Counted from the first letter of the stretch, positions 45,636 to 53,003 are shown. The stretch is 64,000 bases of DNA from Actinomyces trachealis (GCF_015711475.1 NZ_CP065027.1:1426001-1490000), one strand, 5' to 3'. Program-made: numbers and translations. Notes: generated by a model not told the origin, from the sequence alone.

Positions 45636-46462
45636 CAGGCGTCCTCAGTGGGGTTGGAGGGGGTGGTGGTGTCGGAGGGGGCGCCGGGGCTCGTGCCGAC
45701 CGGGGAGCCGGTGACGACGGCGAGGAAAGCGGCGTCGAGAGTGCACTCGCCAGTGGTGGCCAGCAAGTCGTCGGCGGTGGTGGAGGCGAGGAGCTGGCCC
45801 TCGCGCATGAGCAGGACCCGGTCGCAGCGGAAGGCTTCGTCCATGACGTGGCTGGAGACGAGCAGCGTGGTGCCGCGATCGGCCATGGTCCGGAAGGTTG
45901 TCCAGAGGTCCTCGCGGGTGAGCGGGTCGAGGCCGACGGTGGGCTCGTCCATGACGAGCAGGTCGGGGTCGGCGACGAGTGCACAGGCCAGGCTCACGCG
46001 GTTGGCCTCTCCCCCGGAGTAGGTGGACACGGGCCGGTCCATGATGGGGCTGAGTCCGACGGTGTCGATGACCTCCTCGATGTCGCGGGCGCGGGCACCG
46101 GCCAGGCGGGCGAAGTAGCGCACGTTCTGCTTGCCGGTGAGGTCGCGGTAGACGGCCAGGCCTTGGGTTATGTAGCCCACGCGCCCGCGCACGGACGGGC
46201 GGCCGGGCTCGGATCCGAGGACGGTGACGTGCCCGCGGTAGCGCTGGACGCCGACGAGGGTGCGCATGAGGGTCGTCTTGCCGCTGCCGGAGGGGCCGAG
46301 CAGGCCGGTGACGGTGCCGGGGTCGAGGGTGAGGTCTAGGCCGTGGAGGATCTCGGTGCCCGAGCGGCTTACGTGCAGGTCGCGGACCTCGACGGCGGGG
46401 CGGGATGCGGCCGACGGGAGGCCGGATGCGGCGCCGGGGGCGCCTCCGACGTTTTTCATCAT
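45635..46462 (-). CDS. ABC exporter ATP-binding protein
   Basis: 275 residues: Walker A GPSGSGKTT, signature TYSGGEANR (slightly unusual), Walker B LLVMDEPTVGLD, H-loop VSSHVMDEA. Typical of ABC-2 exporters. A Pro/Ser/Thr-rich tail follows. The ATG at 46462 has no ribosome site; a TATATT lies six bases upstream, so the mRNA should be leaderless. An operator-like dyad covers the start. Confidence 0.9.
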   Translation of the reverse strand: MMKNVGGAPGAASGLPSAASRPAVEVRDLHVSRSGTEILHGLDLTLDPGTVTGLLGPSGSGKTTLMRTLVGVQRYRGHVTVLGSEPGRPSVRGRVGYITQGLAVYRDLTGKQNVRYFARLAGARARDIEEVIDTVGLSPIMDRPVSTYSGGEANRVSLACALVADPDLLVMDEPTVGLDPLTREDLWTTFRTMADRGTTLLVSSHVMDEAFRCDRVLLMREGQLLASTTADDLLATTGECTLDAAFLAVVTGSPVGTSPGAPSDTTTPSNPTEDA

Positions 46463-46474
46463 GTGATGAATATA
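46455..46474 (-). promoter_or_regulatory. Promoter -10 and TetR-type operator of the ABC exporter
   Basis: A dyad with 7-bp perfect arms (46455-46461 and 46464-46470, TTCATCA/TGATGAA with a two-base spacer) overlaps the -10 hexamer TATATT (46474-46469) and the start codon at 46462. The adjacent TetR gene is the obvious candidate to bind it. Confidence 0.5.
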
Positions 46475-46527
46475 GGGGCGGTCCGCTCCCCCGGCAAGGG
46501 GAAACGCGGGACAGTCTGGCTGGAGGC

Positions 46528-47139
46528 TCAGTCCTCGGGGCCAAGGTCACCGACGAGGTAACGCTGGACGGTCGGGCCGACGGCGCGCACGAGCGCCTCA
46601 CGGTCGGCGTCGCGCACGGCGGACATCTGCGCGACCCAGCGCACCATGCCCAGGCCGATGACCTGGCTCGCGATGAGCTGGGTGCGCAGCTCGGAGCGGT
46701 CGGGGGCGACGGCGGCCACGACCGGTGCGATGACCACGGCGACGAGCACGTCGCGGATGCCGACGATGACGGCCTCGTCACTCAGGGCGGCGCGCACGAC
46801 GGCGGTGAAGCGCTCGCGCCCCATCCGGTCCCAGGTGGTGAGGAACAGCCGGACAATCATCTCCCCTCGTCTCGACGGCTTGGCCTGGCGCACCTGCTCG
46901 ATGACGGCGGGGTCGATGGTGACGTCGAGGCCGCCAGCGTCGCCAACGACCGCCTGGGAGAAGAGCGTGGCGCGGTCGGGGAAGTAGTGGTGTACGAGCG
47001 CCGGGTCGACCCCGGCGTCGCGGGCGATCCCACGCAGGGAGGTGGTGTAGCCGTCCCGGGCGAAAGCCGTGCGCGCGGCGGCGAGGATCGCCTCGCGCGC
47101 GTCGGGGCTGCCGGCCGGACGCCGACCGCGGGGGGTCAT
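46528..47139 (-). CDS. TetR family transcriptional regulator
   Basis: 203 residues from ATG 47139 (MTPRGRRPAGSPDAREA). The HTH domain is ILAAARTAFARDGYTTSLRGIARDAGVDPALVHHYFP, written across the usual TetR blocks, followed by an all-helical ligand domain. The frame is open further upstream through Arg/Pro-rich repeats that I regard as non-coding. It lies 65 bases upstream of the exporter ATPase in the same direction and probably represses it. Confidence 0.88.
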   Translation of the reverse strand: MTPRGRRPAGSPDAREAILAAARTAFARDGYTTSLRGIARDAGVDPALVHHYFPDRATLFSQAVVGDAGGLDVTIDPAVIEQVRQAKPSRRGEMIVRLFLTTWDRMGRERFTAVVRAALSDEAVIVGIRDVLVAVVIAPVVAAVAPDRSELRTQLIASQVIGLGMVRWVAQMSAVRDADREALVRAVGPTVQRYLVGDLGPED

Positions 47140-47166
47140 GAGGCGGCTCCGAGGCAGGCGGCGGGG

Positions 47167-47229
47167 CGGGACACGGCGGGGCGCAAGGCGGCCAGCCGGA
47201 GCGAAGCGGGCCGGGACACGGCGGGGCGC
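47167..47229. repeat. 45-bp-period direct repeat upstream of tetR
   Basis: The 18 bases CGGGACACGGCGGGGCGC occur at 47167-47184 and 47212-47229, exactly 45 bases apart, with a third, degenerate copy near 47257. It lies in an extremely GC-rich stretch just before the TetR start. Confidence 0.7.
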
Positions 47230-47279
47230 GAAGACGCCAGCCCGGGCGCGACGGGCCGGGTACGGGCACGACGGGCACT

Positions 47280-47387
47280 GACGATCACACGAACCTCCTG
47301 GGATGCGGCCGACGCCGCTGACGACAGACGGTCGGCGCACCCGGCAGCCAACGGCGCCGGGCGGCTTGAGGGATCGTATCGTCAGGC
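47280..47387. repeat. 108-bp direct repeat, copy A
   Basis: Non-coding. Matches copy B (47860-47967) at about nine positions in ten along its length, with most differences being transitions. Both begin GACGATCAC(A/G)CGAAC and share CGCCGCTGACGACAGACGGT in the middle. The copies are 580 bases apart. Confidence 0.75.
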
Positions 47388-47389
47388 AA

Positions 47390-47859
47390 GCCCCCGGAGT
47401 CCGAACGGGCCCCTCGAGCGATCGTTGGTGAGCAGATGCGCCGGGGCCGTCCCACCGACAGCCTCACCCGCCAGCACCAGTCACCCCAGAGCCACAGGAG
47501 CATTGGGTCAGGACCTGGTCGTCTGGCCTGACTCTTGACGCCTCTGGGCCACTGGTGGGCTCGAGGGGCAGCGCCCTGGCGCGAGGAGTATCCCGCCGCC
47601 GAGCCCACCCAGGTGATCGCGAGCCCAGTCAACCCCTCGGCGCGAGAAGTGTCCACGCGGCGGACATGACCGACCCACACACTCAACCCGCCGGGAGGAA
47701 ACGGCGCGATTCCGCGAATCTAGGCGGGGGCGCCGACGGCGCTCACGGTTCATGTCCGCCGCGTGGACATTGGCGGTGTGCGCGACCGGCGGCTGAGCCC
47801 ATCAGGCCAGCGACTGTGCCACGGGCGCGGTGGGCGGGTAGCTGGAGGACGCCACCCCC
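47390..47859. other. Non-coding stretch between the 108-bp repeats
   Basis: About 470 GC-rich bases. Open frames exist on both strands but none reads like protein. It contains the 20-bp inverted repeat pair listed separately. No transposase remnant recognised. Confidence 0.5.
47650..47769. repeat. 120-bp element bounded by 20-bp perfect inverted repeats
   Basis: Arms at 47650-47669 and 47750-47769 are perfect reverse complements (beginning TGTCCACGCGG) and enclose 80 bases without an open gene. The shape is that of a miniature mobile element or a large hairpin. I could not see a clear target-site duplication. Confidence 0.65.
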
Positions 47860-47967
47860 GACGATCACGCGAACCCCCTGGGATACGGCCAACGCCGCTG
47901 ACGACAGACGGTCAGCGCACCTGGCAGCCAGCGGTGCCGGACGGCTTGAGGGTATCGCGTCGTCAGG
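47860..47967. repeat. 108-bp direct repeat, copy B
   Basis: Second copy of the repeat at 47280-47387. It ends directly against the coding part of the headless antitoxin gene, so it may mark a recombination joint. Confidence 0.75.
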
Positions 47968-48267
47968 TCAATAAAGGGCGCCGCGCCGGTCGACCAGCTG
48001 CTGGCGACTCAGGAAGCCACGGACTTCCTCGGCATCAGCCGCCCCACCCTCGTCAAGCTGTTGGAGTCCGGTCGCATCCCCTTCGAGCGGCCCGCGGCGG
48101 GCAGCCACCGTCGGGTTCGGCTAGCCGACGTCGTCGAGTACCAACGCCAGGCCGCCCAGGACCGCAGCGACGCCTTGGCTGCGATGACCCGAGAGGCCGT
48201 CGTATCAGGCCTGCACGAGGATTCGCCGGCAGACTACGCGACCGCCCTGCATCGGGCTCGCCGATGA
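47950..48267 (+). pseudogene. Excisionase-type HTH antitoxin without a start codon
   Basis: The frame reads AAPVDQLLATQEATDFLGIS, then RPTLVKLLESGRIPFERPA and ends DYATALHRARR. This is the MerR/excisionase-type HTH typical of antitoxins paired with PIN-domain toxins in actinobacteria. Upstream of it the frame meets a stop at 47947 with no ATG, GTG or TTG before the HTH; the first TTG (48061) would remove half the HTH. The N-terminus appears lost at the boundary with repeat copy B. Its stop overlaps the toxin stub by ATGA. Confidence 0.65.
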
Positions 48268-48302
48268 CTGCTCATGCTGGCGTCGTGGCCGACAACGGTT
48301 AG
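48264..48302 (+). pseudogene. Truncated PIN-toxin start (12 codons)
   Basis: An ATG overlapping the antitoxin stop opens a frame MTAHAGVVADNG then TAG. PIN toxins in this arrangement typically begin with a short strand ending in an Asp (for example VVADANVL), so this looks like the first strand and first catalytic Asp, cut off at about 48297, exactly where the neighbouring minus-strand gene ends. Confidence 0.5.
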
Positions 48303-49045
48303 TACCGGGTGAGCCAAGCGCGGGGATCGGCAAGAGGCCGATCCTTCTCAGCAGCTGGGCTTACGGTGTATCCCGCGTCGCGCAGGACGTCGGCAGCAAC
48401 CTCAGGCAGTGAGGCGACGGCAGCCCGAATCTGGTCGATGCGCCAGGCCTGACGTTGCCGGGCCAGGACCACAAGGGCGTCATCGGTGTGGTCCACACCG
48501 ATGACGTGGATGAGCATCTCCAAGAAGTCCTCGAGGGTGGGACGCAGTCGCGGACCGCCGACCGGGAAGTGGACATCGGAGAGTTGAGGGGCACGTTCCG
48601 CGCTCGCTCGCCGGGCGACTGAACGCCGTCTGCTTCCGACCCCGTTACGGGTCATCGCGAAGGTCCAGTCGTCTCGGTGCGCGTGCACGTGAAGGTGGCC
48701 GCACGGCACGTCCGACTCTGGATGACGAAGGTAGTCAAGTCGCACCAGCGGTTCTCTCCCCTTAGCGGGCAGCAGTTCGAAGGTCGACGTCTCCACCAGC
48801 ATGTAGGAGTGCCGTGCAGAAGTCGTGCACTCGTAAGACACCTTGAGCCGGAGGAGCCTTCTACCCTCGACGGTCAGGACAACCGGCTTGTCGTCAGGGG
48901 CGGCAATGGTGGCCTTCCAGACACCCTTGTGGATGCTGACCTCAGCGACCCAGTCGGGTGCAGTAGGGCACACCGTGCGCACGGTCGTCGTGGTCTGAGC
49001 GGCGAAGTCGTGGGTCTGACGCTCCTGCGCAGAGAGGTCCTCCAT
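48299..49045 (-). CDS. Unrecognised protein, larger member of a two-gene operon
   Basis: 248 residues, not confidently assignable. The N-terminal half is beta-rich (WVAEVSIHKGVWKATIAAPD, then SYMLVETSTFELLP), with HLHVHAHRDDW in the middle. A Ser/Arg-rich linker is followed by HFPVGGPRLRPTLEDFLEM and a helical C-terminal region. No membrane segments. Its ATG overlaps the stop of the small upstream gene (TGATG), so the two are translationally coupled. The size ratio and coupling recall toxin-antitoxin pairs, but no known toxin fold is identified. Confidence 0.7.
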   Translation of the reverse strand: MEDLSAQERQTHDFAAQTTTTVRTVCPTAPDWVAEVSIHKGVWKATIAAPDDKPVVLTVEGRRLLRLKVSYECTTSARHSYMLVETSTFELLPAKGREPLVRLDYLRHPESDVPCGHLHVHAHRDDWTFAMTRNGVGSRRRSVARRASAERAPQLSDVHFPVGGPRLRPTLEDFLEMLIHVIGVDHTDDALVVLARQRQAWRIDQIRAAVASLPEVAADVLRDAGYTVSPAAEKDRPLADPRAWLTRY

Positions 49046-49242
49046 CAGTCGGACAGGAGGAAGACCACGGCGTGGTACTCGGAGAACAGGCGAGCCTCCT
49101 CGTCGTCGTAGTCCCAGTCCTGCTCGCGCTCGAGTGCGCGCTCGAGGCTGCCGAAGCGGCGCTCCAGCTCGGCGATCACGGTCGCCCTGCGGGTCTCAAG
49201 CTCTTCCTCGGTGAAGACGCGGACCAGGTTGCTAGTCGGCAT
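49045..49242 (-). CDS. Small acidic helical protein, first gene of the pair
   Basis: 65 residues from ATG 49242, with GGAGGATC upstream. Sequence pattern LVRVFTEEELETRRATVIAE continues into a charged amphipathic helix and ends FSEYHAVVFLLSD. It is acidic and mostly helical, with no HTH visible. It is coupled to the 248-residue gene downstream. It could be an antitoxin-like partner or a small subunit; the function is unknown. Confidence 0.7.
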   Translation of the reverse strand: MPTSNLVRVFTEEELETRRATVIAELERRFGSLERALEREQDWDYDDEEARLFSEYHAVVFLLSD

Positions 49243-49427
49243 GCTGATCCTCCTTCCGTATGCAGGGTCCACTGTAGTGGCCTGGTCGGACAGGAATCGA
49301 GCCCGGCCCCGGGAGAGGTAGCGGGCGCCTCTGCCGTATCAGCGCCCGCGCAGGTCCCGAGCGCACGCGGATCACGCCGGACGCATGAGGCAGACTGGCC
49401 CAGAGGGCCGCGCGCAGAGGAGGGGAC

Positions 49428-50240
49428 ATGACGACTGTCCGCGTTGACGTCGCGCCCGACCTGCTGCGCTGGGCCGTGCGGCGGGCGCGCTGGGACGAGG
49501 AGACCACCCACCGGCGTGCCCCCAAGCTCGACGCGTGGGTCACAGGGACCGCTCGCCCTACCCTCAAGCAGATCGAGAAGTTCGCCGCCGACACCCACAC
49601 GCCCTTCGGGCTCCTCTTCCTGCCCGAGCCGCCGGTTGAGAACCTCCCCATCCCGGATATGCGGGCCATGCGCGACGCCGGGGTGGACGGTCCCTCGGCC
49701 GATCTGTTGGGCGCGGGCGCCCTGACAGGAGATGTCTTCGGCATGGTGAGCAGTGCGATGACATCGGTCGTCTGCGCCACCTACAACCTGCAGCCCACCT
49801 CCGCGTTGTGGACAGCGCTCACGGCGCTGGTGCGGGAGCGGCCGGGCGTGGCGGTGCGGTTGTATGTCGATACACAGGCGGCTGATGGGTGGTTCGCGAG
49901 GACGGATGGCCGATCTGCCCGGCGTCATGGTGGCGTGGCTGGTCTGGAGGGCGGATCACGAGGTGCGCAGGGGCTCAGTACTGACGAGATGGCGCAACTG
50001 CTTCCGGGCGCCGCCGTGCTGCGAACACGGGCGCCAGGCGAGGGTGAGCGGCCGGTGACGAGCCACGCAAAGTTCCTCAGTGTGGATCACGGGTTCCTGC
50101 TGGTGGGTAGCGCCAACTTCTCCTACAGCGCCGAGGAGCGGAACGTCGAGCTCGGCCTGCGCGTGGATGACCCTGCCCTGGCCGCGAGCGTCGAGAAGCA
50201 GATGCGGGACCTGGAGGCCAGTGTGCGGGTGACTCCTTGA
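49428..50240 (+). CDS. Chimera: ImmA/IrrE-type N-terminus fused to phospholipase-D-like C-terminus
   Basis: 270 residues in one unbroken frame. Residues 1-92 (VDVAPDLLRWAVRRARWDEE, then WVTGTARPTLKQIEKFA and THTPFGLLFLPEPP) match the N-terminal HTH-like part of ImmA/IrrE metallopeptidase proteins, but the HExxH domain is missing. From about residue 105 the protein switches to VVCATYNLQPTSALWTAL and ends with a phospholipase-D motif: His213, Lys215, Asp220 in SHAKFLSVD, then VGSANFSYSAEERNVELG. This resembles the PLD-like DrmC family; only one HKD motif is present. Probable junction about 49700-49740. Confidence 0.75.
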   Translation: MTTVRVDVAPDLLRWAVRRARWDEETTHRRAPKLDAWVTGTARPTLKQIEKFAADTHTPFGLLFLPEPPVENLPIPDMRAMRDAGVDGPSADLLGAGALTGDVFGMVSSAMTSVVCATYNLQPTSALWTALTALVRERPGVAVRLYVDTQAADGWFARTDGRSARRHGGVAGLEGGSRGAQGLSTDEMAQLLPGAAVLRTRAPGEGERPVTSHAKFLSVDHGFLLVGSANFSYSAEERNVELGLRVDDPALAASVEKQMRDLEASVRVTP

Positions 50241-50393
50241 GACTTCCCACGGTGGACAGCGATCCCGTAGATGCTAGATGCGGGACCGCTGAGCCCACAG
50301 CCGGCGGCGAGCCTCGAATTCGTGTCACACCCCTGGTACACCATGGGAGCCGCCTGACCGAAGCAGACAACCAGAGAGACCGGGAGAGGCGCC

Positions 50394-51110
50394 ATGAGCT
50401 CCACGAACGCCAGGACTGGCGACGGTAACCAGCAGGTACGGATCGGAGGGGACAACCATGCCCCTGTGACGGTAGCAGGAGTATTGGCGGTCGGCGGGGA
50501 CGTCGGCGGAGACATCACCATACAATCGACCCCAAACCATGAAGGCGAGACGCACACCTTCAACATTTCAAAGAAGGTTCGGATCCCCATATCATCCACG
50601 ATGATAGGAGTAATTTCGGGACTTATCTCCATCCTTGGGTTCGCCACAGGACTCAATTCTGTTAAGGAATATCTAACAGCCCTTAGATCGTCCACCTTTC
50701 CCGCGGAACTCCTTAGCTACAACAACTATCTCACGCACCTCCTCCTACCAGTCCTCCTGATTACCCTCGGAGCCCTAGGTGTGAGATTCTTCAAGTTTCT
50801 TCGAAAGAATATTCTCTGGCTCCCAAAGTCCTGGATCCTTCCCGGATGGGCGGGCATCAAGAACGAAAAAGGACGCACCTTTCCGTATTTGCTACGACTC
50901 TCGCTAAAGTGCCCGAACTGCACCAACCAGAAGCTTCGCTTTAAGCGAGTGCCGAAAGAATGGGTGGAGCTCTACGACACTCGAACGGGGCGTCAAATGA
51001 AAAGGACGGTGCGGAAGTGGGGCCCCATGGCGGTATGTCCGCGCAACGAAGAGCACTCCTTAGATGTTGACGTCTCAGGGAACGACTTCGACCAGCCATT
51101 ACCGAGATAA
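50394..51110 (+). CDS. Two-helix membrane protein with Gly/Asn/Val-rich head and zinc-ribbon-like tail
   Basis: 238 residues; ribosome site GGGAGAGG. Residues 5-45 are a repeat-like Gly/Asn/Asp/Val tract (GDGNQQVRIGGDNHAPVTV, then GVLAVGGDVGGDITI). Two hydrophobic segments follow (about 68-87 and 112-132), a basic stretch, and a Cys-containing tail with CPNCTNQK and a later Cys (VCPRNEEH), a possible zinc ribbon. Base composition is visibly lower in GC than neighbours and codon choice differs, suggesting transfer. No known family recognised. Confidence 0.7.
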   Translation: MSSTNARTGDGNQQVRIGGDNHAPVTVAGVLAVGGDVGGDITIQSTPNHEGETHTFNISKKVRIPISSTMIGVISGLISILGFATGLNSVKEYLTALRSSTFPAELLSYNNYLTHLLLPVLLITLGALGVRFFKFLRKNILWLPKSWILPGWAGIKNEKGRTFPYLLRLSLKCPNCTNQKLRFKRVPKEWVELYDTRTGRQMKRTVRKWGPMAVCPRNEEHSLDVDVSGNDFDQPLPR

Positions 51111-51230
51111 CACCTCTATAGAGGTGAATGATCCGCCGGAAGCCTAGAGGAGACTCACACCCCTTGCCCGACTCGCGAGGAAAGATCGTGCACCGAGCCT
51201 ACAAGCCTCCCTCACGGAGGTAAATGACTC
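51111..51230. repeat. Two related hairpin-plus-tail units in the gap
   Basis: A 16-base palindrome CACCTCTATAGAGGTG (51111-51126) directly after the stop is followed by AATGATCCGC. At 51206-51220 CCTCC-CTCAC-GGAGG is followed by TAAATGACTCGC. Both units thus share a GAGG-ending hairpin and a similar tail. The first could be a terminator. The rest of the gap to 51357 shows nothing else. Confidence 0.45.
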
Positions 51231-51357
51231 GCTCATACGCCACAGTCCGTATGCCCTCAAAGGGAGACGGACAGCCTTGAGTCCGGTCCGAGCGCTGCAG
51301 TCCTGGGCATACCAAGCCAAGGCGGGCTGTGCAACCATGATTCACGGGAGAAAATCT

Positions 51358-51822
51358 ATGAGCAACCTGACTCATACCGCCCACGCACTGCTCAGTGAAT
51401 TCACACACGAGCAGATACCACTTGTCGTGCGCGGCGTCGAGTGGCAGTGCTGGCGCTGTCATTCCACAACCTGGATTCCAGCACTCATCCACGTCGATGG
51501 GTTCACCGATATCTACTCCGTTATCCGAACGGTATCCGGGCTACACCTTGCCTACCTCCAAGAGTGCCTCGCCCTCTCTGGATCACCTCTGGCGCATACG
51601 ATCAAGACTCGCCACTCCAAGAGGGGCGGATCTTACCTGAGCCATGGGTGCCCGAGCTGTGACGCGCTCGCGGGAGCGTTCTTCCTGGATGAGGCCGTCA
51701 CGGAAGCTCTTGTCGACAACAAAGTGGGCGACCTGCCGTCGATAACGACATTCAGGAGACCGAATATCGAGTATATACTTCTCACTGCCGATCGAGATTA
51801 CTCACACTGGTATGACGACTGA
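51358..51822 (+). CDS. Hypothetical protein with two CxxC motifs
   Basis: 154 residues from ATG 51358 with GGGAG upstream; the frame is open 27 codons earlier without support. CWRC (in EWQCWRCHSTTWIPALIHV) and CPSC (in HGCPSCDALAG) could together bind one zinc, with a long spacer between them. The C-terminus ends DRDYSHWYDD. No catalytic motif or membrane helix. Lower GC than the backbone, like the preceding gene, with which it may have travelled. Function unknown. Confidence 0.65.
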   Translation: MSNLTHTAHALLSEFTHEQIPLVVRGVEWQCWRCHSTTWIPALIHVDGFTDIYSVIRTVSGLHLAYLQECLALSGSPLAHTIKTRHSKRGGSYLSHGCPSCDALAGAFFLDEAVTEALVDNKVGDLPSITTFRRPNIEYILLTADRDYSHWYDD

Positions 51823-51913
51823 TTGTTTACTCGCACTTGAGTGACTCCGCCCGTTCTGCCCGCCACAGCCGCTCCGAGCTCGTGAGACCATTTATGAGAG
51901 CGAGCACCCACCG

Positions 51914-52177
51914 TCACCTTCGACGGTAGACCTCGCGGCGGTGGCCGACGGCGAGCACGAGGACGACTAGCACCCCGTCGTCGATCTCATAGACGATCCG
52001 GTAGTCATCCGTGCGTACGCGCCACTCATCATTCCCGCCGACCAACTTCTTCGCGCCAACCGGGCGAGGTTCCTGCGCAAGCAGCTCCACAGCCGCTTGG
52101 ACCCGGCGCTGGGCTCTCCCGTCCAGCTTGCGCAGCTGACGTACCGCCACAGGGCTGAGCACGATCCGGTAGGTCAT
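51914..52177 (-). CDS. relE: RelE/ParE superfamily toxin
   Basis: 87 residues from ATG 52177, overlapping the antitoxin stop by four bases. Pattern MTYRIVLSPVAVRQLRKL, then EWRVRTDDYRIVYEIDDG and VLVLAVGHRREVYR is the RelE fold core with the conserved basic residues. Such toxins cleave ribosome-bound mRNA. The pair is complete and probably functional. Confidence 0.92.
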   Translation of the reverse strand: MTYRIVLSPVAVRQLRKLDGRAQRRVQAAVELLAQEPRPVGAKKLVGGNDEWRVRTDDYRIVYEIDDGVLVVLVLAVGHRREVYRRR

Positions 52178-52434
52178 GCGAGCCCGAGTTCCGCTTTGAC
52201 CTCGTCCCACGGAATGGTGCCGTGCTCAGCGGCCTCAGTACGGGCCACCTGCGCGGCCTCGATGTCAGCGAGGTCCTCTGCCGCCTCAATCAGACGCTCA
52301 AGGTCATCCGCATCGATGACCGCAGCGACTCGACGCCCCCGGCGAGTGAGGAACACCGGGTCGTGACGCACACGGGCATCGTCGATAACATCGGCAAGCC
52401 GACTGCGCGCAGCCGTGACACTCACATCGTTCAT
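52174..52434 (-). CDS. Phd/YefM-type antitoxin
   Basis: 86 residues from ATG 52434. N-terminal DVSVTAARSRLADVIDDARV and VFLTRRGRRVAAVIDADDLE is the Phd/YefM DNA-binding fold; the helical tail (AAEDLADIEAAQVARTEAAE) should wrap the RelE toxin. A CATAAT hexamer seven bases upstream of this ATG, and the lack of a Shine-Dalgarno, favour a leaderless mRNA and this start over the ATG three codons earlier. Confidence 0.9.
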   Translation of the reverse strand: MNDVSVTAARSRLADVIDDARVRHDPVFLTRRGRRVAAVIDADDLERLIEAAEDLADIEAAQVARTEAAEHGTIPWDEVKAELGLA

Positions 52435-52441
52435 AACAGCC

Positions 52442-52447
52442 ATTATG
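52442..52447 (-). promoter_or_regulatory. -10 element of the toxin-antitoxin operon
   Basis: CATAAT (minus strand) seven bases before the antitoxin ATG; five of six bases match TATAAT. Confidence 0.5.
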
Positions 52448-53003
52448 GACAGAAGACGCGAAGATATACGTCTGTTGCACAGGGGTTGCCCTAGCGCACG
52501 CGTCTTCCTGCCCGCATCCTCGTTACCGTCATTGTCGTCACACGTTCCGACGCCAAGCAGCATCCCTATGGTCAAGGAATGGGCGAGAGGCCACCTTCAT
52601 CCCGTGTTTCATGCCCCCTATGACCCGGACCTCGGCGAGGACATGCGCGATCGCCGTCGCCTACTCACCTGGGCGAGCTCGACGAGCCCCTCATCACCTC
52701 TGTGGCACTTAGTCGCCTGCCGGAGGCAGCACGGCAGGACTGACACGCTCGCCTATGCCACACACCGTCGTCGACCAGGACGGGACTGACCGCATATGCG
52801 ACCAGGCCCCTGAGACATGCTGCGATGATCCCACCCCACCAGCCCCGCCGTAGCAGGTCCGCACCTAGGTGCACATCAGTCGATCGAATGATGTTGCGAC
52901 ACGCCAACACTTGCTTACAATCTGGTCTCGGAAACCGCCAAATAGAGGTTGTTTTCAATGTTCCTGAAGCCTCCAGGCTTACCACCCAGCGAGAGGCTAT
53001 GTG
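52448..53003. other. Gap without a recognisable gene
   Basis: About 550 bases. Frames on both strands exist, but none is convincing. A protein-like ending, HLGELDEPLITSVALSRLPE, followed by a stop, is seen at about 52668-52745 and may be the tail of a lost gene. No RNA gene seen. Confidence 0.4.

Noticed and set aside
47140..47340. 67-codon N-terminal extension of the TetR protein
   Set aside because: The extension is Arg/Pro-rich, arises from a GC-rich tandem repeat and precedes a normal TetR start.
47763..48302. Plus-strand 179-codon frame over the antitoxin remnant
   Set aside because: It uses a different frame from the recognisable HTH sequence and is Arg/Pro/Gly-rich like a shadow.
49428..50240. 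Complete DISARM locus suggested by the DrmC-like C-terminus
   Set aside because: No helicase, methylase or DUF1998 gene lies in the window; only the PLD-like half is present, and it is fused.
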